Source: Verrucomicrobiota bacterium
Lineage (GTDB): Bacteria; Verrucomicrobiota; Verrucomicrobiia; Opitutales; UBA953
DNA length: 64,000 bases
Assembly (NCBI GenBank): GCA_016871415.1
Contig: VHDL01000005.1
Coordinates: 47,501 to 111,500, forward strand
Reading direction: 5' to 3'
The position numbers and the translations under genes were made by a program. This document shows positions 21,245 to 29,678 of this stretch, in pieces. The first letter of the stretch is position 1. Each line of letters starts with the position of its first letter. The notes under the pieces were generated by a model. That model was not told the origin of the DNA. It saw only the letters and a program-made list of their open reading frames with translations, and did no database searches.

Positions 21245-21685
21245 TCAGAAGGGGACGTCGTCGCCGCCTTGGTCGGCGGGAGCGGAGGGGGTGTCGTTGC
21301 CGCCGCGCGAACGGGGGGCGGAGCCGCCCTCCTCGCCGGAGCCCTGGCCGCGGCCGCCGATGAAGGTAAAGTTCTCGAGGACGACGCCGAGGCGGGAGCG
21401 CTTCTCGCCGGTCTTCTTGTCCTCCCACTGGTCGAGCTTGAGACGGCCCTCGACGAGGATGCCGGAGCCCTTACCGCAGTATTTGGCGATGATTTCGGCC
21501 TGCTTGCCGTAGCTCTCGATGTCGACGTAGGTGACCTCCTCGCGCTTCTCCCCCTCCTTGGTCGTGTAGGAACGGTTGACGGCGAGGGAGAACTTGGTGA
21601 GGGCCTGGCCGGAGGGTAGCGAGCGTGCCTCGGGGTCTCGGGTCATGTTGCCCGCCAGGATGACGCGGTTGAAGGAAGATGCCAT
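21245..21685 (-). CDS. ssb: single-stranded DNA-binding protein
   Basis: OB-fold protein that coats single-stranded DNA. 146 residues from MASSFNRVILAGNMTRDPE, the canonical N-terminus; a 21-codon upstream extension in frame is rejected. The OB fold covers about residues 3-108; the Gly/Ser/Arg-rich linker ends in the acidic tip GGDDVPF, which recruits replication and repair proteins as in E. coli SSB (DDDIPF). Between rpsF and rplI, as in many bacteria. Confidence 0.97.
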   Translation of the reverse strand: MASSFNRVILAGNMTRDPEARSLPSGQALTKFSLAVNRSYTTKEGEKREEVTYVDIESYGKQAEIIAKYCGKGSGILVEGRLKLDQWEDKKTGEKRSRLGVVLENFTFIGGRGQGSGEEGGSAPRSRGGNDTPSAPADQGGDDVPF

Positions 21686-21704
21686 GGCCGTGCTGGGCGG
21701 GGGC

Positions 21705-22010
21705 TTACTTGACGGACTGCACGAGGATCCGGTTGACCGTGCGGTCAAGGCGGAGCTTCTCGCGGAAGGCGACGGGGGCGCCGACGGGGCCGTCGAAGTG
21801 GAACTGGACGTAGAGGCCGGTGGGGAACTTCCGGTCGACGACGCGGGAGAACTCCTTCTGACCGAGGTTCTCGACCTCGGTGACCTTACATTCGGCGGAC
21901 TTGAGCACGTCCTTGATGCGCTCGATGGCGGCCTCGGGCGCCTCGGCAGAGCCGCGGAGATCGAGGATGAGGCTGGCGCGGTAGGAACGGCGTAGCGTGG
22001 CGGTGGTCAT
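21705..22010 (-). CDS. rpsF: 30S ribosomal protein S6
   Basis: 101-residue ferredoxin-like S6, which pairs with S18 on the 16S platform. YRASLILDLRGSAEAPEAAIERIKDVL near the start and REFSRVVDRKFPTGLYVQFHF-type strands in the middle follow the family pattern, though the usual RRLAY-type motif is altered to FSRVVDRKFPTG. The assignment is supported by the flanking pth and ssb genes. Its ATG overlaps the pth stop by 4 nt. Confidence 0.9.
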   Translation of the reverse strand: MTTATLRRSYRASLILDLRGSAEAPEAAIERIKDVLKSAECKVTEVENLGQKEFSRVVDRKFPTGLYVQFHFDGPVGAPVAFREKLRLDRTVNRILVQSVK

Positions 22011-22591
22011 GGTGATGGTGTTTTTCTGTTGGTGAGGTTCTGGGCGGCGGGAAGGCCGCGGGTGAGAAGGACGGAAAGGGATTGGAGGAAGTCAGGGATG
22101 CGGGACTGGAAAGCGGCGAGGTCGGTCTCCGGCATGCGACCCAGCACGTGATCGGCGAGGTCCTGGCCGGGGTGCAGCTTGGGACCGATGCCGATGCGTC
22201 CCCTCACGAAACGCTCGCCGAGGTGGGCGATGCAGCTGGCGACTCCATTGTGCCCGGCGGCGGAACCTCCGAGCGACAGCCGGAACTGGCCGGGTTCGAA
22301 CGCAATGTCATCGTGCAGGACGACCGCATTGGAGACTTCGACGTGTCGGTAGCGGAGGAAGGCGACGAGAGCGGCCCCGCTCTCGTTCATGAAGGAGAGC
22401 GGCTTGACGAGGTGCACCGGGACTCCTGCGAAATCGGCCTTAGCGACCGAGGCGGGGAACCGGGTCTCGTCCGACCATGTGGCGCCGATCTGTCGGGCCA
22501 GGGCGTCGATGAACATCCATCCGGCGTTGTGCCGGGTGTGGGCGTATTCCCGACCTGGGTTGCCGAGGGCGGCTAGGACCGAGAATGACAT
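22007..22591 (-). CDS. pth: peptidyl-tRNA hydrolase
   Basis: Releases stalled peptidyl-tRNAs. 194 residues: GNPGREYAHTRHNAGWMFID has the catalytic H21, FMNESG has the substrate-positioning asparagine, and HDDIAFEPGQFRL has the general-acid/base partner aspartate. Also present is the C-terminal GHNGVASCIAHLG block. Between rplY and rpsF in the translation cluster, a pairing (rplY/ctc-pth) common in bacteria. Confidence 0.96.
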   Translation of the reverse strand: MSFSVLAALGNPGREYAHTRHNAGWMFIDALARQIGATWSDETRFPASVAKADFAGVPVHLVKPLSFMNESGAALVAFLRYRHVEVSNAVVLHDDIAFEPGQFRLSLGGSAAGHNGVASCIAHLGERFVRGRIGIGPKLHPGQDLADHVLGRMPETDLAAFQSRIPDFLQSLSVLLTRGLPAAQNLTNRKTPSP

Positions 22592-22636
22592 CTGACTTCA
22601 AAGAACGGGGTGCCGGGAACCGCCCGGCGCGGAGAA

Positions 22637-23359
22637 TCACTTCTTGGCGGGCGCGGCGGCTCCGGCGGCGGGCGCGGCGGCTCCGGCGGCGGGCGCGGCG
22701 GCTCCGGCGGCGGGCGCGGCGGCTCCGGCGGCGGGAGCGACGGCTCCGGCGGCGGCATCGGCGGCGGGCGCGGCGCCGGCGACAGGCTCGGGAGCGGCCT
22801 CCTCTTCGGCCATTTCGGAGCAGACGACGACGACACGCTTGGGGTCACCGGGGAAAGTGATGCCGGCGGGCGCCTTGAGCTCGCCAACGTGGATGGATCC
22901 GTTGACCTTGAGGTCGGTGACGTCGACGGAGATGAATTCGGGTAGGTCCTTCGGGAGGCAGCGCACCTTGACGGTCTGGGACACGACGGCGAGCGTACCG
23001 CCCTCGGTCTTCACGCCGTAGGCCTCTCCCACGATCTGGACGGGAATGGCGGCGGTCATGGGCGACTCACGGTCGATCTCCATGATGTCGATGTGGAGGA
23101 ACTTCTGCGTGATGGGGTGGCGCTGGTACTCCTTGATGAGCGAGAGCATCTTGGAACCGTCCAAGGTGAGCTCGATCAGGGCGGCGGCGTTGCCCTTGGC
23201 GCGCATGAGGTCACGGAAAGCCTCCTGGGCGACGCTCACGCTGCGGTTGCCGGACTTGCCGTAGATGATGGCGGGGATGGACCCTTCCTGACGAAGGCGA
23301 CGGGAAGGCCCGCGGCCGTTCCCAGCGCGGCTGGAGACATTGAGACTAAGCTGCTTCAT
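22637..23359 (-). CDS. rplY: 50S ribosomal protein L25/general stress protein Ctc
   Basis: 5S rRNA-binding protein of the TL5/Ctc long form. 240 residues: an N-terminal L25 domain (GNGRGPSRRLRQEGSIPAI, then IPVQIVGEAYGVK) is followed by the TL5 beta domain ending about residue 190. A C-terminal low-complexity Ala/Pro/Gly tail made of seven-residue repeats (PAAGAAA) finishes with AKK. The tail is encoded by near-identical 21-bp units, see the repeat feature. First gene of the long translation/replication/envelope run; leader CCATTTTTAACCAC lacks a Shine-Dalgarno. Confidence 0.95.
   Translation of the reverse strand: MKQLSLNVSSRAGNGRGPSRRLRQEGSIPAIIYGKSGNRSVSVAQEAFRDLMRAKGNAAALIELTLDGSKMLSLIKEYQRHPITQKFLHIDIMEIDRESPMTAAIPVQIVGEAYGVKTEGGTLAVVSQTVKVRCLPKDLPEFISVDVTDLKVNGSIHVGELKAPAGITFPGDPKRVVVVCSEMAEEEAAPEPVAGAAPAADAAAGAVAPAAGAAAPAAGAAAPAAGAAAPAAGAAAPAKK
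22646..22750. repeat. 21-bp tandem repeat in the 3' end of rplY
   Basis: Four identical tandem copies of a 21-bp unit start at 22646, 22667, 22688 and 22709, followed by a diverged fifth copy at 22730. Each copy encodes seven residues (PAAGAAA on the minus strand). In-frame, so copy-number change by slippage would lengthen or shorten the L25 tail without breaking the gene. Confidence 0.95.
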
Positions 23360-23480
23360 GTGGTTAAAAATGGGACTTTTGATGCCTGACCAGTTGCGGG
23401 CCCGCTGTCAGCGGCCGCCCCTGTCTCAGGGAAAGGAGGACTCAACTTGGTATCGGAGGGACGCTTGGCAAGGCCAAAAG

Positions 23481-23506
23481 AAAAAGGGGCCCGCAGGCCC
23501 CTTTTT
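23481..23506 (-). terminator. intrinsic terminator after the PVC-type dehydrogenase gene
   Basis: Perfect 11-bp stem AAAAAGGGGCC (23481-23491) / GGCCCCTTTTT (23496-23506), loop CGCA. On the minus strand the stem is followed by CTTTTGG. It separates the secreted dehydrogenase group from the rplY promoter, which must lie in 23360-23480. Confidence 0.9.
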
Positions 23507-23524
23507 ATGCTCCTAAGGGAAGTC

Positions 23525-26251
23525 TCAACGGTAGGTGGCCATCCACTCGACGATGTCGGCCACGTCCTGGGCGGTCAGGCCGAGCTGATCGGCCGAGAGC
23601 ATCAGTGACCGGGTCATGCGGGACTGTCCGGCCATGCGGTCACGCGGCACCATCTGGGTCGTGCCTCCCGTGGAGATGATGACCAAGGGGTCGTTGCCGG
23701 AAAGAATCCGGCCGTCGATCTGTCCCGCTTTCTTCTTGAGACTCACCGTCACACCCTCGTAGCCCAGCGCGATGGCGTCGGAAGGCTCGACGATGGAGCG
23801 GACCGCGGCCTCCCTGCCCTGCCGGTCCACGAAGCCCTTGAGCTCGGGGGAGTAGGAACCGGGACCGTTGCCGCCGACCTGGTGGCACATGGTGCAGCGC
23901 TGCACGAGCTGGGCGCCGCGGGAGGCGTCACCCTGCATGGCGAGCACGTCCTTGACGGAATAGGCGGGCGCGGCGGTCGGCTCGGGCACGACGACCGGAG
24001 TCACGACAATCTTGGCGGGGTCGTAGACGCCGGCCTTCTTAAGCTCGGATTGCACGTCGAACTTGGACCAGGAGCCAGTCATGCGCATAAGCGCCCAGCG
24101 GGCAGCCTCATCTTTGACCGGCGAACCTTCGGCCGAGAGAGCGATGGTGGCCAAGGCGGCCTCGCGGCTCTCGATGAAGGAGATGGTCTCCAGCGCCAGC
24201 GAACGCTGGGCGGCGTCGAGCTTCGTGGACCCGGCGCGGGCGCGCAGGTCGGCGAGCGCGTCAGCGGGATGCAGGATCCAGGCGATGCGCTCGAGCTGCG
24301 GGCTCCAAGCCTCGACGGAGGGGGCGGCCAGAGCCTTGCGCACGGCGGACCAGACGGCGTCCTCCTTACCCCGGGCGGCGATGCCGAAGGCGGCGACGGA
24401 ATTCTTGTCGGTGACGTCCAGGCGGCGGGCGAGCTCTACGATGATCGGAAGCGCCTTGTCAGCCGGCGCGCCGAGCAGCGAAGTCGCGGCGTCGCGGCGG
24501 ACGACGACGTCGCCGTCGGTCGCCAAGACAGCGGCCATCGGCAGCGGGTCGTGCCCGGCGGCGCGCAGGGAACGGAACGCGAGCTGCCGCTGCACGGGGT
24601 CGGAATCCTTCAGGCGCTCGCGGACGCGGGTCAGGCCCTCATCGCCGAGGTGGGGGAGGAGCCAGACGGCGCGCGCGGCGACGTAAGGGTTGGCGTCACG
24701 GAGCAGCTCAAGCGTCTCGGGCAGCGCCTTGGCCCCGAAGGCCTTGAGCGCGTTGAATCCGAGGTGGCGCACGTGGACGGCAGGATTGCGCAGCGCGGCG
24801 ACGGCTCCGGCGGGCGTGGCGAGGTCGAGGCGCGGCACGACGGACTTGAAGCCCTTGGGAGCGATGCGGTAGATGGCACCGGCGCAGGTGTCGTCCAGGG
24901 TCTGGTGACCGCCGACGCGGGAGTCGTACCAGTCGGCGACGTAGACGGCGCCATCAGGACCGACCGCCACGTCGGAGGGGCGGAAAAGGATGTTTTCAAC
25001 GGGCGCGTCGCCGGGCTTAATCTTATGGAAGTCGGTGCCTTGGAACTCACGCGCGGGATTCGAAGTGATGAAGTCGCTGCGCGTGCGCTGACTGAGCGCG
25101 AAGGATCCCTTCTCGGGGCGGAGCTTGTAAGCGAGCACGGTGTTGCGGGAGGGCTCGCAGTTGAGGAGCGTGCCGATCCAGGCGTCGCCAAGGGCGCCGT
25201 TCTCGTAGACGGCGATGCCGGTGGGGGAACCGGAGCCGTAGACGTCGCCGACGTCCATGGTGTCCGGATCGTCCTGACGCCAGTGGGCGCGGGGCGTGGG
25301 CTGCCCGAGACGACGGACGCTGCCGTAGCCCTGGGCGGCGTAGGTGGTATAACCCGCGGTGCCACGCTCCATGACGAACGAGGTGCGGCAGCTGCTGGAG
25401 TCGTCGTTGTCGCCCTGGAAGAGGTCGCCGAACGAGGACGGGAAATGCTCGTAACTGTTGCGGTAGCCGTTGCCGATAATCTCCGCGCCAGAGCCGTCGA
25501 GATTCATGCGGGCCGAGAATCCGGAGGACCAGATGAAACCGTCGTCACTGGGCTTGCCGGCCTCGGCCTTGACGTCGAAGGGCCAGGCGCCGCCGCGCTG
25601 GTCGTTATAAAAGCTGGCGATGCGGAAGGTGCGACCGGACCTGTCCTTGAAGACGGCGCCGCAGTTGCCGGAGTTGAGGTAGAACTTGCCGTCGGGACCG
25701 GTGACGAGCGCGTGGAGGGAGTGGTCGTGATCCTGTCCGCCGAAGCCCGTGAGGAACTCCTCACGACGGTCGACGGCGGGGTCGAACTTGCCGTCACGGT
25801 TGACGTCGGTGAACTTGTGGATGGTCGGCGCGTGGGAGACGTAGATGACGTTGTCGATCACCGCGATGCCGAGGGGCGAGGTCCAGGAGGGGTCTTGGAC
25901 GAAGGTCCGCACGGTGTCGGCGACGCCGGCGCCCTTGGTGTCGCTGAGCACGATGACGCGATCGCCTTCAGGCCGACGCTTACCGCCCTTGTTGTAAACG
26001 CGGTAATTGACGCCCTCGTTGACCCAGAGGCGTCCCTGCGCGTCGAAATCGATGTTGGTCGGATTGGCCAGCATCGGCGAACGCGCCCAGAGCGTGACCT
26101 CGAGCCCCTCGGGCACCTGGAACATGCCGACCGGAAGCGAGCCCCCCTCGGAGGGCTTGTAGGGCTCGGGCGGAGGCCGGTCAGTCGGTGCGGGTTTCGG
26201 AGCTGCGACCAAGGAGACGGCGGCCAGCAGGAGCAGGGCGGGACGGGGCAT
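23525..26251 (-). CDS. PVC-type membrane-bound dehydrogenase with C-terminal heme domain
   Basis: 908-residue exported protein. A signal peptide (MPRPALLLLAAVSLVAA) is followed by a beta-propeller dehydrogenase-like domain (about 40-440; SPMLANPTNIDFDAQGRLWV and VYVADWYDSRVGGH are typical of the putative membrane-bound dehydrogenase family). HEAT-like helical repeats (about 460-700) come next, and then a cytochrome c-like domain with heme motif CTMCH and partner methionine region (SRMTRSLMLSADQ). Such genes are hallmarks of Planctomycetes and Verrucomicrobia and are thought to oxidise sugars or alcohols in the periplasm; the substrate is unknown. It follows two secreted sugar-type genes on the same strand. 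Own terminator downstream. Confidence 0.9.
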   Translation of the reverse strand: MPRPALLLLAAVSLVAAPKPAPTDRPPPEPYKPSEGGSLPVGMFQVPEGLEVTLWARSPMLANPTNIDFDAQGRLWVNEGVNYRVYNKGGKRRPEGDRVIVLSDTKGAGVADTVRTFVQDPSWTSPLGIAVIDNVIYVSHAPTIHKFTDVNRDGKFDPAVDRREEFLTGFGGQDHDHSLHALVTGPDGKFYLNSGNCGAVFKDRSGRTFRIASFYNDQRGGAWPFDVKAEAGKPSDDGFIWSSGFSARMNLDGSGAEIIGNGYRNSYEHFPSSFGDLFQGDNDDSSSCRTSFVMERGTAGYTTYAAQGYGSVRRLGQPTPRAHWRQDDPDTMDVGDVYGSGSPTGIAVYENGALGDAWIGTLLNCEPSRNTVLAYKLRPEKGSFALSQRTRSDFITSNPAREFQGTDFHKIKPGDAPVENILFRPSDVAVGPDGAVYVADWYDSRVGGHQTLDDTCAGAIYRIAPKGFKSVVPRLDLATPAGAVAALRNPAVHVRHLGFNALKAFGAKALPETLELLRDANPYVAARAVWLLPHLGDEGLTRVRERLKDSDPVQRQLAFRSLRAAGHDPLPMAAVLATDGDVVVRRDAATSLLGAPADKALPIIVELARRLDVTDKNSVAAFGIAARGKEDAVWSAVRKALAAPSVEAWSPQLERIAWILHPADALADLRARAGSTKLDAAQRSLALETISFIESREAALATIALSAEGSPVKDEAARWALMRMTGSWSKFDVQSELKKAGVYDPAKIVVTPVVVPEPTAAPAYSVKDVLAMQGDASRGAQLVQRCTMCHQVGGNGPGSYSPELKGFVDRQGREAAVRSIVEPSDAIALGYEGVTVSLKKKAGQIDGRILSGNDPLVIISTGGTTQMVPRDRMAGQSRMTRSLMLSADQLGLTAQDVADIVEWMATYR

Positions 26252-26316
26252 AGGGATGTCACATTACTACACCCCGGAGACCCGCAAGTTCCAACCTATC
26301 TTTGCGGAGCGGAAAG

Positions 26317-27219
26317 TCAGGACCACCAGCGCCTGAGCACGTCGAAATCCTGACGCGTGGCCTCGATCGCATCCTTGACGTGGGATGAATCCGACACCCT
26401 GCCCTTCAAGTACTCGACATGGAGGCAGACCGGGCCGGCGAATCCGGCTTCACGGAGACGGGCTACGGACTCGGGCGCGACTTGTCCGGCACCGAGCGGA
26501 CAGCCTTCAGGCACCCTGCCCTTCCAGCTGAAGTCCTTGAAGTAAGCCATGCCGATGCGGTCCGAGGCCAGCTTCAGTTCATTGGGCCAGGAAAGCCCCC
26601 CTTCGACGGTGACGTGGAAGAGGTCGAAGGCCCAGGCAAGGTCTGCGGCCGGATGGTCGCGCATGAGCGTAGCCATGTCCCAGATGCCGGCCCCGACATA
26701 CTTGGCGCCGGAGTGGTTCTGGTAGCAGGGCTGGATGCCGACTTCGCGGGCCAGGGCAACAAGGTCCTTGAGACGCAACCGGATCTCCTCGAGCTGAGTC
26801 CAGTGGGAACGGCCCGGCTCATAGGCGTACCACTTCATGCGGAAACGACGGATGCCCAGGGCGCGCGCCGTGCGCAGGACCTGCTCCGTGCGGGACGACT
26901 GGTCGACGGCGTTGATGTCCGTGGTCAGCATCGTGATCGCCAGACCGCGGGCGCGGAGGGCTTCGACCAGACGGGGCAGCCCGTCCTCGACCGCCGTCGG
27001 CTCGACGTGACCTCCTTTGCGCACGGGAGCCTCGACGCCGGCGAAACCGAGTTCGGCGACGATGTCGGCCACGCGTGCGAAGGGCAGTCCGACGAGATGC
27101 TTGGTGAAGACGCTGAACTCAGGAGCCTTGCGGGAGGCGTCGGCCCCCAGCAGCGGCGAGAGGGCCGAGGCCCCGGCAAAGCCGGCGGCGTTGCGAAGCA
27201 GAGCCCGACGCGAAAGCAT
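26317..27219 (-). CDS. Tat-exported sugar phosphate isomerase/epimerase-like TIM-barrel protein
   Basis: 300 residues. A twin-arginine signal (SRRALLRNAAGFAGASAL) is followed by a xylose-isomerase-like AP-endonuclease-2 TIM barrel: GFAGVEAPVRKGGHVEP, PCYQNHSGAKYVGAG and WAFDLFHVTVEGGL carry the metal-binding Glu/His/Asp positions. The family interconverts keto- and aldo-sugars or related compounds using a divalent metal; export by Tat suggests cofactor loading in the cytoplasm. It starts 4 nt after the stop of the upstream soluble dehydrogenase gene, so the two work together. The substrate cannot be read from sequence. Confidence 0.85.
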   Translation of the reverse strand: MLSRRALLRNAAGFAGASALSPLLGADASRKAPEFSVFTKHLVGLPFARVADIVAELGFAGVEAPVRKGGHVEPTAVEDGLPRLVEALRARGLAITMLTTDINAVDQSSRTEQVLRTARALGIRRFRMKWYAYEPGRSHWTQLEEIRLRLKDLVALAREVGIQPCYQNHSGAKYVGAGIWDMATLMRDHPAADLAWAFDLFHVTVEGGLSWPNELKLASDRIGMAYFKDFSWKGRVPEGCPLGAGQVAPESVARLREAGFAGPVCLHVEYLKGRVSDSSHVKDAIEATRQDFDVLRRWWS

Positions 27220-27223
27220 CAGG

Positions 27224-28477
27224 TCACTTCCTCACGATGCGCTTTACCTGACCGGCGAGGCTCGCCACCAGGACGTCGCCGTTGGAAGGGTCGTGCCCGA
27301 AGCCGGCCACGGTGATGTCCTTGGCGATTTGCTTGGACTGCCATCCGGACCCTTTCTTGTGAAGTGCGAAGATGCGACCGGAGGCGAAGTCGCCGAAGAC
27401 GTAGGCGCCTTCGAGACCAGGAACTCGCGCGCCCCGGCAGACGACGCCGCCGGTGACCGAATTGCCCAGCTTGCGATCGTACTCATGGATCGGCGCTTGG
27501 AACTTGGAAACGGCGTGGTCCCCCTTGGCGGGCGTGTACTTCTTTCCGGAGGGGTCCTTCTTATTAAAAGTGTGGTCGCCCTCCAGGACGGACCATCCGT
27601 AGTCGCCGCCCGGGACGAGGATGTTGATCTCCTCGAAAAGGTTCTGTCCGACGTCGCCCGTGAAGCAGGTGCCGGTCTTGGGGTCGAACGAGAACCTCCA
27701 GGCGTTGCGCAGGCCGGTCGCCCAGATTTCAGTCCGGACCTTGGAGGGGTCCACAGGCTGCCCGCGGTGGGAGGTCACGCCGACGAAGGGGTTGTCCCCC
27801 GGCACCAAGTAGGCGGGCTGGCCCGTGGGAAGCTTACCGACGGACTCATGGGGGTTGGGGGGCAGATTGCCCGACTTGCGGTCGACATCGATACGGAAGA
27901 CGGCAGCCAGGAATCGGTCGGCAATCTGGCGCCCGGAATCGAAGGGGTCGCCGCCGCCACCGCCGTCGCCGGCCGAGATGTAAAGGCAGCCGTCCGGTCC
28001 AAAGTGGATGTCCCCGCCGTTATGGTTGCCGGCAGGGTCCAACTGGCTGATTAGCACCTGCTCACTGGACGGATCTACCTGGAGGGTAGTAACATCTTTT
28101 AGGCGGAAACTTGAGACGCGCTGGTGAAGCTTTCCTTCAATCTTAAGACTGTAATAAACAAAGACTTGAGGATTTTTCCGGTAATTGGGGTGCAAAGCGA
28201 CACCGAGGAAGCCGGACTCTCCTTGCGTCTCCAGTTTGCCATCCCTGGGCTCGGTGATGTTAAAGACCTCCCGCTTGGACTGGGACGCCTTGCCCACCCC
28301 TTCCACGACTTGGAGGGTTCCGTTCTTCTCGACCACCAGAAGGCGATCCTTGGCGCCGGGCACCGGACTGATGGCCAAGGGCTGGTTGAAGGTCAGCTTG
28401 CCGAAGGCAGGCTCGAGGGCGACCTCGGCCGGAAGACGGAGGGCCAAGGCGAACAGGGTGACGAGGGCGAGGCGCAT
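27224..28477 (-). CDS. secreted PQQ-dependent sugar dehydrogenase (GDH-B/sorbosone dehydrogenase family)
   Basis: 417 residues with a signal peptide (MRLALVTLFALALRLPAE). A six-bladed soluble glucose/aldose dehydrogenase propeller shows SGFLGVALHPNYRKNP, NHNGGDIHFGPDGCLYIS and SAGDGGGGGDP, the Ca/PQQ-binding neighbourhood, plus WATGLRNAWRFSFDP. It would oxidise sugars in the periplasm and pass electrons to a cytochrome, fitting the heme-domain protein two genes downstream. First gene of a three-gene minus-strand group; divergent from the HU gene with about 156 nt between starts. Confidence 0.88.
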   Translation of the reverse strand: MRLALVTLFALALRLPAEVALEPAFGKLTFNQPLAISPVPGAKDRLLVVEKNGTLQVVEGVGKASQSKREVFNITEPRDGKLETQGESGFLGVALHPNYRKNPQVFVYYSLKIEGKLHQRVSSFRLKDVTTLQVDPSSEQVLISQLDPAGNHNGGDIHFGPDGCLYISAGDGGGGGDPFDSGRQIADRFLAAVFRIDVDRKSGNLPPNPHESVGKLPTGQPAYLVPGDNPFVGVTSHRGQPVDPSKVRTEIWATGLRNAWRFSFDPKTGTCFTGDVGQNLFEEINILVPGGDYGWSVLEGDHTFNKKDPSGKKYTPAKGDHAVSKFQAPIHEYDRKLGNSVTGGVVCRGARVPGLEGAYVFGDFASGRIFALHKKGSGWQSKQIAKDITVAGFGHDPSNGDVLVASLAGQVKRIVRK

Positions 28478-28633
28478 GACGAAACGGGTAGAAACGCATT
28501 ACTGTCGGGAAAAACTTTTTTTGCAAGCCAGACGCCCACGGAGACGAACTTGTCGGAACCCTTATTTTTCGCTGGTTTAACGCTTGGGCATCCTTACAAC
28601 CGAGGACGCATCACTGCACAACCCAACACCAAC

Positions 28634-28921
28634 ATGTCCAAAGCCCTCACCAAGTCCCAGATCGCCGGAGCCATCGCCGAGAAGGCCCAGATCTCCAAGA
28701 AGCATGCCGCCGCGATCCTCGAAATCATCGCCCAGCTCGCCTACAAGAACGCGAAGAACTCCTTCACGCTCCCCGGCCTCGGCAAGCTCGTCCTCGTCCA
28801 GCGCAAGGCCCGCCTCGGCCGCAACCCCGCGACCGGCGAGACCATCCAGATTAAGGCCAAGAAGGTCGTGAAGTTCCGCGTGGCCAAGGCCGCGAAGGAC
28901 GCGATCCTCGGCGCCAAGTAA
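28634..28921 (+). CDS. HU-family DNA-binding protein
   Basis: 95-residue histone-like protein. LTKSQIAGAIAEKAQISKKHAAAILEIIAQLA is the N-terminal helical dimer body; FTLPGLGKLVLVQRKARLGRNPATGE forms the beta arms with the intercalating proline (RNPATGE); IKAKKVVKFRVAKAAKDAIL ends it. The ATG of MSKALTKSQ is used; a longer open frame upstream crosses the divergent gene and is rejected. The CA-rich leader CCCAACACCAAC has no Shine-Dalgarno. Followed by a clear intrinsic terminator, so it is a single-gene unit. Confidence 0.95.
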   Translation: MSKALTKSQIAGAIAEKAQISKKHAAAILEIIAQLAYKNAKNSFTLPGLGKLVLVQRKARLGRNPATGETIQIKAKKVVKFRVAKAAKDAILGAK

Positions 28922-28943
28922 TCCTCGCGGGATTCTGCAACGA

Positions 28944-28969
28944 GGGCGTCCCCACGGGGACGCCCTTTT
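28944..28969 (+). terminator. intrinsic terminator of the HU gene
   Basis: GGGCGTCCCC (28944-28953) pairs with GGGGACGCCC (28956-28965), followed by TTTT CGTTT. Strong stem with U-tract 22 nt after the HU stop. Confidence 0.9.
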
Positions 28970-29048
28970 CGTTTGCACGTCCTCCGTCGCGCTCAGCGGT
29001 TAGGCTTGCCGCCGCAGGCGCGGTGCTGGTTGTATCATCACGCGCACG

Positions 29049-29131
29049 GCCCGAGTGGCGAAATGGCAGCCGCAGCTGACTCAAAATCAGCCGTCCTCGC
29101 GGACATGAAGGTTCGAGTCCTTTCTCGGGCA
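29049..29131 (+). tRNA. tRNA-Leu (anticodon CAA)
   Basis: Full cloverleaf: acceptor GCCCGAG/CTCGGGC, anticodon stem GCTGA/TCAGC with loop CTCAAAA giving anticodon CAA, a long class II variable arm (GTCC TCGC GGAC), T-loop TTCGAGT, discriminator A. The genome continues CCG, so the CCA end is not encoded. It reads UUG codons, rare in this GC-rich genome. The gene marks the left edge of the accessory stretch that follows. Confidence 0.95.
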
Positions 29132-29140
29132 CCGCGCGCC

Positions 29141-29383
29141 TCAGAGCAGAGCGAGGGCCAGCGCCGCAAGCGCGGCGGCCAGCACAGGCGCGCATCCACG
29201 GGAAGTGACCTTCTCTCGCCACGACATGCCGGAGCCCGGAGCGCCGACGGTCACGTGCGTGCCGTCCTTGCCGACGTTCACCGTCGCTCCGGGGCGGCCC
29301 GCCGAAACTGAGACCCCCGTCTTCGAGACGTTGACCCGGAAGAGCCGGCCGAGCGGGATCGTGCGACGAAATCGGAAACCCAT
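29141..29383 (-). CDS. DUF4236-domain small protein
   Basis: 80 residues from the second of two close ATGs (MGFRFRRTIPLGRLFRV). The DUF4236 pattern MGFRFRR...RVNVSKTGVSVSAG...GATVNVGKDGTHVTVG is clear, followed by a C-terminal hydrophobic helix (APVLAAALAALALALL) that would anchor it in the membrane. The domain occurs in many bacteria and phages and has no known function. The gene's 3' end lies 10 nt from the end of tRNA-Leu, on the opposite strand. The 286 bases upstream (29393-29678) hold no gene or clear repeat that I can recognise. Confidence 0.75.
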   Translation of the reverse strand: MGFRFRRTIPLGRLFRVNVSKTGVSVSAGRPGATVNVGKDGTHVTVGAPGSGMSWREKVTSRGCAPVLAAALAALALALL

Positions 29384-29678
29384 ACCGATCATGTTGCCCT
29401 TTCAGCCGGAGAAATCCAGCGGGAGAGTGAAGGACTATGACACACGGGCCTCGGAATGGCGGCTTGCTTTCTTAAGATGGAAGGCCCATCGTCCAGACAG
29501 TTCATTCGCAAACCATCACGAGCAGCCAGTCCCTCCGGACAAAGCTGCACCAACCGAGCCCGCAAGGGACACGGTGGTTTCCGAAGCCGCAAGGCGACGG
29601 GATGCGGGCCCCAAGGCCAAACCTCAAATCCGGCTAGTCCGGTCGTGATGCGGAACGAGTGCTTTCTCACACACGACC

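Noticed and set aside
22646-22750. Tandem 21-bp repeat considered as a CRISPR array
   Set aside because: No unique spacers; units are contiguous and encode a protein tail.
23882-26353. 823-codon open frame on + strand opposite the PVC-type dehydrogenase
   Set aside because: Antisense artefact of codon bias; no domain, composition typical of reverse-complement shadows.
29205-29648. 147-codon + frame between tRNA-Leu and the integrase-like gene
   Set aside because: Overlaps DUF4236 antisense and reads as random Pro/Arg/Ser-rich sequence without conserved pattern.
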